A DNA stretch of 64,000 nt from Gimesia chilikensis (GTDB lineage Bacteria > Planctomycetota > Planctomycetia > Planctomycetales > Planctomycetaceae), in assembly GCF_008329715.1 (NCBI RefSeq), contig NZ_VTSR01000004.1, forward strand, positions 124,001 through 188,000, in the 5' to 3' direction. A program made the translations under genes and the position numbers. Each line of letters opens with the position of its first letter. Position 1 is the stretch's first letter. The notes under the pieces were generated by a model, which worked only from the letters and a program-made list of their open reading frames with translations, was not told the origin of the DNA and ran no database searches. Below, one piece after another: positions 43,496-51,500 of this stretch.

Positions 43496-45055
43496 ATGAA
43501 TTCACGATTTAAGTCCCTGTCAGCGATCGCTGTTCTCTGCTGCCTTGTTCTCGGTCTGATTTCTGAATCGCAGGCCGCCACTCTGAATGCGAAACAATCA
43601 CCAAACATTGTCGTCTTCCTCGTGGATGATATGGGAGTCATGGATACTTCGGTGCCGTTTCTGACCGACGCCGAGGGGAACCCCAAACGGTACCCACTCA
43701 ACGATTATTACATCACGCCCAACATGGAACGCCTGGCGAAGCAGGGGATTCGTTTCAATAACTTTTATGCGATGAGTGTCTGCTCGCCGACCCGAATCTC
43801 CATTCTGACCGGCCAGAACGCAGCCCGGCATCATGCGACGAACTGGATTAATCCCCGTAAGAATAATGCCGGTCCCCAGGGACCGCCGGACTGGAACTGG
43901 GAAGGCCTCAAAAAAGAAGACGTCACGCTGCCACGCTTGCTGCAGAAGTCAGGCTATAAGACGATTCATGTCGGCAAAGGCCATTTTGGCGCTGACAACT
44001 TCCCCGGAGCGGAACCGCTGAATCTGGGATTCAACGTCAATATCGCCGGCGCTTCGTTCGGGGCACCGGGCAGTTATTATGCTGAAAAGAAATACGGTCT
44101 GGGGACCCGCCGGGCACATCACGCCGTTCCCGGTCTGGATAAATATCATGGCACCGATACCTTCCTGACCGAAGCACTCACGCTGGAAGCGAACGCGGCA
44201 CTGGCGGAAACGGTCGAGCAGAAGAAACCGTTCTTCCTCTACATGGCTCATTACGCAGTGCATGCCCCCTTTGATTCCGATCCCCGCTTTGCCGACCATT
44301 ACAAGGATTCAGGCAAACCAAAGAACGCTCAGGCGTTTGCCACGTTGATTGAAGGCATGGACAAATCCCTGGGTGATATCATGCAGCAGCTCAATGAACT
44401 GGGAGTCGCAGAAAATACACTCATCTTTTTCCTGGGAGACAACGGTTCCGACGCACCCCTGGGGCATCAACACGAAGTTGCCTGTGCAGCCCCTCTGCGG
44501 GGTAAGAAAGGGGCCCACTATGAAGGGGGCATGCGGGTGCCTTTCATCGCGGCCTGGGCTAAGCCGAATCCGGAAAATGCCAATCAGAAGCAGCTCCCCA
44601 TTCCCGCAAATATGATTCAGGACCAGGTGGCTGCCGTTTACGATCTGTTTCCCACGATTCTGGATCTGACGCACACGCTCCCGCCCAAAGATTATGTCAT
44701 GGACGGAATGCCCCTCAATCAACTGCTGTTGGGCGAGCAGGACCATTCACGTCCGGAAACGTTCCTGATGAACTATCCCCACGCACCGCATCGCAGCGAC
44801 TACTTTACGGTTTACCGGGACGGCGACTGGAAAGTGATCTACCATTATTTCCCCTCCAAACAATCGGAGGGTTCTCACTACCAGCTGTATAACCTGGCAA
44901 AGGACCCGTTCGAACAAAACAACCTCGCGGAATCGAATCCGCAGAAGCTCAAGCAGATGATGCAGTCCCTGATCGACAGTCTGCAATCTCATCAGGCACA
45001 GTATCCGGTTGCTGCAGAGGGAAGTACAAAACCAGTATTGCCCAAGCTGCCCTGA
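43496..45055 (+). CDS. Cys-type sulfatase, secreted
   Basis: A 519-residue enzyme with signal peptide (IAVLCCLVLGLISESQAA). The formylglycine motif is CSPTR (C96-R100), in SVCSPTRISILTGQNAARHH. The metal-binding Asp pair is in VVFLVDDMG (D44, D45), and FFLGDNGSDAP is the second metal site. The family hydrolyses sulfate esters of glycans after a Cys is converted to formylglycine. Conversion needs a formylglycine-generating enzyme, which is not in this window (the FGE-like domains at 48593-53914 lack the Cys pair). An NlpC-type C-terminal extension is absent. It may be regulated by the palindrome in its promoter. Confidence 0.93.
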   Translation: MNSRFKSLSAIAVLCCLVLGLISESQAATLNAKQSPNIVVFLVDDMGVMDTSVPFLTDAEGNPKRYPLNDYYITPNMERLAKQGIRFNNFYAMSVCSPTRISILTGQNAARHHATNWINPRKNNAGPQGPPDWNWEGLKKEDVTLPRLLQKSGYKTIHVGKGHFGADNFPGAEPLNLGFNVNIAGASFGAPGSYYAEKKYGLGTRRAHHAVPGLDKYHGTDTFLTEALTLEANAALAETVEQKKPFFLYMAHYAVHAPFDSDPRFADHYKDSGKPKNAQAFATLIEGMDKSLGDIMQQLNELGVAENTLIFFLGDNGSDAPLGHQHEVACAAPLRGKKGAHYEGGMRVPFIAAWAKPNPENANQKQLPIPANMIQDQVAAVYDLFPTILDLTHTLPPKDYVMDGMPLNQLLLGEQDHSRPETFLMNYPHAPHRSDYFTVYRDGDWKVIYHYFPSKQSEGSHYQLYNLAKDPFEQNNLAESNPQKLKQMMQSLIDSLQSHQAQYPVAAEGSTKPVLPKLP

Positions 45056-45243
45056 TTGAAATGTGCATTATGGAAGTCGTTTCTCTTAGAGAAAAGGTCC
45101 CGCGTGAAGAACAAGGCAAATCGTCTTCCCGGTTGATGCCGTCGAGCGTTTCCTGCTGTTCGTAGCATTAAATTCTTAAAGCTGCATCTCATTATTCTGT
45201 TGTGGTTTAGCGTCACGCTTCAAAATACATTTCAAAATAGATA

Positions 45244-45290
45244 TTGAACCTCATGCAAAATGCATTAACATCTCATGCAGAATGTATGAG
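45244..45290 (+). promoter_or_regulatory. Promoter and twin operators of BlaI/M56 pair 3
   Basis: TTGAAC (45244-45249) and TAACAT (45266-45271) are 16 bases apart. Two similar palindromes are present: CTCATGCA-AAA-TGCATTAA (45250-45268) in the spacer and CTCATGCA-GAA-TGTATGAG (45272-45290) just downstream. They are 22 bases centre to centre, two helical turns. The half-site CTCATGCA differs clearly from those of the other pairs. Confidence 0.72.
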
Positions 45291-45311
45291 AGAGGTTAGT
45301 TGGAGTATCCC

Positions 45312-45710
45312 ATGTCTAAGAAAGATCAACCCGTTAGCAGCACTGATGTGACCGAAGCAGAACGCACAGTGCTGGAGATTCTCTGGGAACGACCTGGAGG
45401 AAGCTCGGTTCGTGAGATTGTATTGGCGATGTATGGTCGGCACGAACATTCCCTGCATGGCGGTGTAAAAAGTTTTCTGGACCGCCTGATGGACAAGGGG
45501 TTGGTGACCGTCGACAAAAGCGGTTTTGCGCATCTGTTTTCAGCAACACTTTCGCGTGAATCCTTTGTCGGTCGACAGTTGAAGCACCTGGCTGATCATC
45601 ATTTTGGGGGCTCTTTAACCCCGATGCTGCTCTCGCTGGTGGAGCAGGTTGATCTCGATGACAAAAAACGTGCGACTCTGGAAAGAATCATTAATCAAAT
45701 CAAAGACTAG
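45312..45710 (+). CDS. BlaI/MecI/CopY-family repressor, pair 3
   Basis: A 132-residue winged-helix protein from ATG 45312 (GGAG seven bases upstream). It reads VTEAERTVLEILWERPGGSSVREIVL and HSLHGGVKSFLDRLMDKGLVTVDKSGF. The recognition helix differs from pairs 1, 2 and 4 (GGVKSFLDRL against SSVMTLLKRL, STVKKLLERL and STVKTTMDRM), in line with the different operator. The M56 gene follows 12 bases later. Both are closed by a strong terminator at 47192. Confidence 0.92.
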   Translation: MSKKDQPVSSTDVTEAERTVLEILWERPGGSSVREIVLAMYGRHEHSLHGGVKSFLDRLMDKGLVTVDKSGFAHLFSATLSRESFVGRQLKHLADHHFGGSLTPMLLSLVEQVDLDDKKRATLERIINQIKD

Positions 45711-45722
45711 GAACACGGCCTC

Positions 45723-47168
45723 ATGTCCAGTTTGCTTTACTGCCTGATATGGAATCTGATGCTGGTTTCAGTATTTACCCTGTTTCTCTGGATAGGCTCA
45801 TGGACGACCTGGTTGAAGCACCGGCCTGTGCTCCGGCAGTTACTCTGGATGCTGGTGCTGGTGAAGTTGATCACGCCTCCCCTGTTGGCCCTTCCTGTCC
45901 TGCCCCAGTTGCATTTCTTGTCGGAAGCCAGAGCAAGCAAAGTGATCGACTTTGTCACGACTGATACAGGCCTGGCTGTTGTTGAAGAGAGCAGCGAAGT
46001 GGGAACAGGACATCCAGAAAAAATCAAAAGCAACTATCCGGCAGTCTCAGGGTCCGATCTGTTCTTCTTATTCCTGTTTCTCAGTCTGCTTGGCTCAATC
46101 ATTCTCTGGAGCAGAGCCGTCATGATTCATCTCCGGATGCATCACCTGGCTCGGGAATTTCAATCTGTTTCGCCGAGGATAAATCGAATTCTTCAGGAAC
46201 TTTCCCAATCTTATCAACTGGTGCAGGTGCCGGAAGCCGTGTTGCTGGATCTCCCCTGTTCACCGATGCTCTGGAGTAGTCTGAGTCATCCGACGATCAT
46301 CCTCCCCAGTGCCTTCTCTGCTCAAGCCAGTGATGAACAGCTGCGGCATGTACTGGCGCATGAACTGGCACACCTGGTTCGCCGAGATTATCTGGTAAGC
46401 CTCTTTGCTTTTCTGGTCACCAGCCTCTTCTGGTGGAATCCTGTGGCCTGGTTTGCCCGTCGCGAGATGTTGATTGCGATGGAAGCCAGCTGTGATGCAT
46501 TAGCCATGAAACATTCGGTCAGCTCGCGTCAATCTTATGCTCATACCCTGCTGACAGTGGTGTCTACACTCTCAGGAAATCAGTCTGTGCTGCCTGCGGC
46601 GGGGGCACAGTTCGGTGAATTCCAGTCCTTGAAAAGGAGAATAGAAATGGTTGCCTGCTCTCAAGTCCGCTTCACTCTTTCACGCTCAGCCTGCCTGTTG
46701 ACCCTCACCTGTGGCCTGCTGGGACTGGTCTGGGTTCCCGTCAGTGCAGCGAAAGAATCTGATGAGTCTCCGGCCGCGACAGCGCCAAAACTGGTGCAGC
46801 CCGATCAACAAGATGAACAAAAACCCGAACCAAACGGCCCGGGGACTGCCACTTATCATCAACCAGGGATCAATAATGCCCGGCTGATCAGTTGGGGAGT
46901 TGAGTCTTCTGTGAGAGCTTATTTCTTTGATACTGAAGAATCTGCAGAGTCATTTGCTAAAACAGTATCAGCGTTTAAAATCGCTCAGCAGTTCCAACTG
47001 GTTCTGGATGAAGATAGCCTGATAGATTACGACAATCATAAAATTGTCATGCCTGTAAATCATGCGAAACAATTACAGATCAATTCGGAGAAAGCCATTC
47101 TCCTTGAAGGAGATCGAAAACAGCACCAACGCATAGAGCGGATCATGAAAGCTCTGAATGCAGAATAG
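45723..47168 (+). CDS. M56 (BlaR1-type) metallopeptidase, short form, pair 3
   Basis: A 481-residue membrane protein, half the length of the other pairs. Helices lie near 8-26, 37-58, 112-134 and 320-340. The zinc site is HELAH (H213-H217) with MEASCDALAMKH for the third ligand. The outer C-terminal part is only about 130 residues: a Pro/Gln-rich linker followed by a small alpha/beta domain (SSVRAYFFDTEESAESFAKTVSAF to HKIVMPVNHAKQL). It has no penicillin-binding domain. By family it relays an outside signal to BlaI by proteolysis. The small domain is not recognised. Confidence 0.88.
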   Translation: MSSLLYCLIWNLMLVSVFTLFLWIGSWTTWLKHRPVLRQLLWMLVLVKLITPPLLALPVLPQLHFLSEARASKVIDFVTTDTGLAVVEESSEVGTGHPEKIKSNYPAVSGSDLFFLFLFLSLLGSIILWSRAVMIHLRMHHLAREFQSVSPRINRILQELSQSYQLVQVPEAVLLDLPCSPMLWSSLSHPTIILPSAFSAQASDEQLRHVLAHELAHLVRRDYLVSLFAFLVTSLFWWNPVAWFARREMLIAMEASCDALAMKHSVSSRQSYAHTLLTVVSTLSGNQSVLPAAGAQFGEFQSLKRRIEMVACSQVRFTLSRSACLLTLTCGLLGLVWVPVSAAKESDESPAATAPKLVQPDQQDEQKPEPNGPGTATYHQPGINNARLISWGVESSVRAYFFDTEESAESFAKTVSAFKIAQQFQLVLDEDSLIDYDNHKIVMPVNHAKQLQINSEKAILLEGDRKQHQRIERIMKALNAE

Positions 47169-47191
47169 ACAGACTGGTGCCATGCAACTCG

Positions 47192-47243
47192 GAGTACCGC
47201 CCTGAATTCACTGGCGCGACGAAGTCGGGCGGTACTCTTTTTT
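47192..47243 (+). terminator. Strong intrinsic terminator after pair 3
   Basis: GAGTACCGCCC (47192-47202) and GGGCGGTACTC (47227-47237) form a perfect 11-pair stem followed by six T (47238-47243). It lies 23 bases after the M56 stop and just before the 3' end of the convergent SnoaL-like gene. Confidence 0.93.
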
Positions 47244-47251
47244 AGCTGACA

Positions 47252-47653
47252 TTATTCATTTTCTGTAACTGGTACCAGCATGTTAGCGTCGCGTGCAATC
47301 ACCCATTTGCCATTCTCTTTGTGCAGAATGGACAGTGTGTGGCCGACCCGCTTGACGGGATGTCCGCTTGGGGGAGTCACTTTGACAGCCATCTCAGTCC
47401 ACATGTAGGCCCAGTCGCCCAGGACTTTGATCTCCTGAATTTCGCTGACACCTTCAATCTCCGGTACCGGCTGTTCGGGGTGGGGCTGCGCCGCTTCTTT
47501 GTAGGGCGCTTTCCCGACCATAGGAGGTTCACCCGGGACAAGGAATACGACATCCTCGGCCATCAGTTCCAGTACCTTCTCGGTGTCGCCTGCTTTTGTT
47601 GCTTCCAGCCAGGTGCTGACCAGATCACGAATTTCCTGTTCATCGCTTTGCAT
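47252..47653 (-). CDS. SnoaL-like / SgcJ-type small protein (NTF2 fold)
   Basis: A 133-residue protein from ATG 47653 (AGGATGG upstream; an in-frame GTG lies just before). It has the NTF2-like pattern: EQEIRDLVSTWLEATKAGDTEKVLELMAEDVVFLVPG, then a conserved GDWAYMWTEMAVKVTPP strand and HTLSILHKENGKWVIARD at the end. This matches the SgcJ/EcaC group of SnoaL-like proteins; a ligand pocket is expected, but no substrate can be named. Its 3' end abuts the terminator of pair 3. Confidence 0.88.
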   Translation of the reverse strand: MQSDEQEIRDLVSTWLEATKAGDTEKVLELMAEDVVFLVPGEPPMVGKAPYKEAAQPHPEQPVPEIEGVSEIQEIKVLGDWAYMWTEMAVKVTPPSGHPVKRVGHTLSILHKENGKWVIARDANMLVPVTENE

Positions 47654-47702
47654 CACTTCACCATCCTTTCACATGTCGATCCTGTTGTTCATTCCTTATT
47701 GA

Positions 47703-48518
47703 TCAGGGAAACTCAAAATAGCCGGGTTTAAATTGCTGCATCCACCATTGCAGGGGAGTTAACTCATCGTCCAGATCTTCTGAGTCATTAATAATCTGTC
47801 TGATTTTATGCAGGTCGAGCGGTTTACCGGTTTCCAGGTTATATTCATCTTCCATGGCCAGTGCTTCGGGGAACCAGCGGATCTCTTCCAGCCACGGGAG
47901 TTGCCAGGCATCCATTTTTTTACGATCGCGAAACTGGGCAGCCCAGCCAAAGGCCAGTAACAGCCAGAAGAAAAACGAAAACATCGCAATTATCACTGCG
48001 AAGAAATAGGCAAACACCAGGAATGCCCCCAGGAGTGAGAACAGCCCCCATAATTCCCAGCGGCGTTTGCGACGCTGCCGTTCCCGGTCTTCGACATACT
48101 GCTCTCGGCATTCGTTGCAGAGCAGCAATGGAAACCAGACTTCTTTCCAGAATTCTTCCGCAGCAGAAGCGACGAGGGCGATGTCACCGGTGATTGTCGG
48201 GCGAATCCCCCCATCGTTCTTCATATAGCGTTCGATGAGAATATTCAGTTTGACGGGAATCAGAATATCGGCCTCTCTGCTTTCACAATGATGGCAGAGA
48301 CCGTCAAACGGAGGCTCTTCTTTTCGGAGCGTCACCAGTATCTTCTGCAGCGGTCGCAAGAGTGGGTAATTGTCCCCCGCTGTCTGCTGCAGGGTAATTG
48401 TATCAGGAATCCTGACTGTCTGCTGGCAGGCCTCACAACGCTTGTCAGTGCCAGCTTCATGCAGCGCGACACGAGCCCGCTTGCCACAGTCACATTCAAT
48501 ATAATACTTCTCAGACAT
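47703..48518 (-). CDS. Zinc-ribbon membrane protein
   Basis: A 271-residue protein. The N-terminus has a Cys pattern CDC (C9, C11) and CEAC (C28, C31), a zinc ribbon. A second CHHC site and LLCNECREQY lie further in (near 78 and 137). Two hydrophobic helices in the middle (LWGLFSLLGAFLVFAYFFAVIIAMFSFFFWLLLAFGW, about 155-192) are followed by a charged cytosolic tail. No family is recognised. It precedes the SnoaL-like gene by 49 bases in the same direction, so a shared transcript is possible. Confidence 0.7.
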   Translation of the reverse strand: MSEKYYIECDCGKRARVALHEAGTDKRCEACQQTVRIPDTITLQQTAGDNYPLLRPLQKILVTLRKEEPPFDGLCHHCESREADILIPVKLNILIERYMKNDGGIRPTITGDIALVASAAEEFWKEVWFPLLLCNECREQYVEDRERQRRKRRWELWGLFSLLGAFLVFAYFFAVIIAMFSFFFWLLLAFGWAAQFRDRKKMDAWQLPWLEEIRWFPEALAMEDEYNLETGKPLDLHKIRQIINDSEDLDDELTPLQWWMQQFKPGYFEFP

Positions 48519-48592
48519 CGAAACGGGCTCCCGCCTGCAGTCGGTCAGTCATTGATAGTCTAATGTCTATTATAGCGGGTTCTCAGCAGTCG

Positions 48593-51500
48593 CTACCTGT
48601 CACCTGCCTGTGGTTTCCCTTTCGTGACGGACAGCAGGAATTTGCGAAGTTCTGTGGACGGAACCGCGAACCCGGCTGCTTCGATATCTCCTTTCAAGAT
48701 CACCAGGCCGATTACCTGACCCCGGTCATCAAACACCGGACCACCACTGTTGCCTGGATTCACTGCGGCAGAAATCTGAATCAGCGGCTGATCGCGGAGC
48801 ATCCGCTTCGGATTGCTGATGACGCCCGTGGTCAGTGTCTGCGAGAGGATGGTCTCTCCCAGTCCCGGATTCCCAATCACAGTCAGCTGTTCGCCCGAAT
48901 CATAGGACGTACGGGAGCTCAAAATGACTGTCGGCAGATCAACTTTTTCCTTCAGCTTGAGTAGCGCCAGGTCCTGATCTTCATCCCACAGAAGGATTGT
49001 CGCTTCCACTGATTTAACGGGGCCTTTTCCAGCCTGATACTCGACTATCAGCTTCTCATCCTCGGGGGCGGCATGGGCACAGGTCAGGATATAGCCTTCA
49101 CTTCCCACGACAAAGCCGGTGCCCGAACCGGTTTCAGACTTGATCAGCACCACAGTCGGATTAAATCGCTCAGCGATCTGCCGCGGCGTCTGTTTATTCG
49201 GTTTAGGATCCAGTTTCAGTGCCTGCAGTTCTGACTGCTTGACCGTGGGGACCGGCCGCGGTTTTTCCTGCGCGAGATTGATCTTACGTCCGACCTGTTT
49301 CTGTTCGGCAGGTGTCAGCTTGAGAGGCACTGGTCGCAGGTAATTACCCTGGAGTGGGTTGTGACAGAGGAAGATCAGCGACTTCCCATCGGGAGAGAAA
49401 GTCAGGTCTGCGACCTTCACATCGCCTAATCCCTGATTCAGCAGCAAGAGTTTGTCCTCGATGACCTCACCGGTTTCGCGGTTATAAAACACAGCCGAAT
49501 TCCCGCCGGGGACCGCGACCAGATCCAGGGTCGGATGGAAGGCCAGTTGCGTACAGACGGCTCGCTCTTTGGTTTCGTAAGCCACCGGATTCTGTTTGAG
49601 CTGCTTCGCGTTCCAGCCGGCCAGGTTTCGCGATAACGAGGGGAAACCGCCGTTCGAAAGATACGTAATTCGCTTCCCGTCGGCGGAAAGACGGATTCCG
49701 TTCCCGTTACCGCCGGCATTGTCGATGTACTGATAGATCGACGGCACCCCGCGGCGGAGCTTGAAGCTGATCAGAAAGTCCAGATTGCCATACTGGGGCA
49801 CTTCCAGCAGTCGCCAGCCGGGGTTGATGTGAAACTTGGTCCCGTTGCGGTAAATGTCGCGATAGCCGGTATAGAGCATCTTGCCGGATGCGTCGACACA
49901 GACCCATGTTCCCAGCAGTTCATCAGGAGCGACTACTCGGGAAGTGCTCTCGTTAACCACCAGAACCCGATAGCGGGGAACCTCAATGCCTGTTTTGATC
50001 GCGATATAACTGATGTTATATTTCGGATGCACCGCCAGGTCCGTGATTTCGAGCACACGTACTCCCGCCCGATCCAGGGGGATACTCTTTTTGATCCGGC
50101 CTCCCCGCTGATCGATCACATCCAGCTGAAATCGGCCCTGGTCCAACGCCAGAAATGTATCATCGCGTTCGGCAATAAATTCATAGCGTTCGGGCAGGTC
50201 AAAGGTTTTCACATCTTTGACACCATCGCCGGTCATTCTGTGGACTTTCTTTCCCTGCGGAACGAGAAACGACTGATAGTCCGGGGCCGGAATCAGCCTG
50301 GCCGGTTCCGGATCGAGGTCAAACCGGGGGAAGTCTTTCAGTTTATCAAGCCCGCCCAGCATTTCGATCAGATCACGAGAGACAACTTCGACTTCCACCC
50401 GCGCAAAGGTGACCTTATCTCCCTGAGTAACCTTGAATTTGAGTTCGTGCTTGCCCACCTGTCTGGAACCGGGTTTCCAGGTAACCTCGTTCTCGGGATT
50501 CAGCTTCACGCCGGTTGGTGCGTTCAACAGTTCATATTTGGTCTCGGGTTGTTCCGGAAGCGTGTGAGTGAAAGACTCGCCCTCAGCGAGAAACGCCGGG
50601 AACTTCAGTGGATTCGGGACTGACTGCTTTGTGGGAGTATCAGATTTACCGGAACCCGGATTGCCGGCACTCGGAGCTTCGGTAACCAGTCGTGGTGCGA
50701 GAGCATCATCGGGAATGTCAAAGGCCGGAGTTGTGGCCACCAGCAGTTGATTTTTACCCATATCCAGGGCAAAGAGGTGTGTCAGTTCATTTTCGGTAAA
50801 AGCAATCGGATGATCCAGCAGGTAGCCGCTAATCCGGTTGTGGCGATGATAAACGTGGCTGAACTCCTGCAGGGGAAATTCAGCTTTTCGATCTTCCACC
50901 TCTTCAATGACGGCAGACAGCGCATAGACCTTCACCTCGTGGGGAGTCAACGCATACAGTAACTTACGGTTCCGGTCTGCGATGACCAGGTTGTCCAGTT
51001 TGCTTCTGACACTGACGAGAGGAACGCCTCCGAAGATAACATTATTTCCAATCCAGAATGAACCAGGATAGACCTGGTAGACGTAGGGAGTTTGAGATTT
51101 CGCTCCTCCCTTATAAATCGGCTGAGCAGGACGGTCGGAAACAAAATCCTCCCAGGCAAAGGCAGAGATCCCTCCGGACGGGCTGAGATTAAACGAACCC
51201 TGCGTAATGACATACTTGCCATCGAAGCTGCAGGTTGCCAGCGCCGCCTTCATCAGGTGGCGGTCTTTGTCGGTTTTGAGATCGAGATGATAAACATGAC
51301 AGTCGCTGTAAGAAGCCTTGGGACCTTCTCCATGACAGGTAACCAGGATTTCATTCTGGAAGTGTCGACCCTGGGGCGCACTCAGGTAAACGATGTGTGG
51401 CTTTTCGACATCCAGTTGGTTCGTCTTTGCCCATTGGTCTTTGCTGGAGAAGACGCTGACCGTTCCCTTTCCGTCATTAGCCACCATCAGTAACGGACCC

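Noticed and set aside
49829..50623. 264-codon plus-strand frame
   Set aside because: Antisense shadow of the giant lipoprotein gene.
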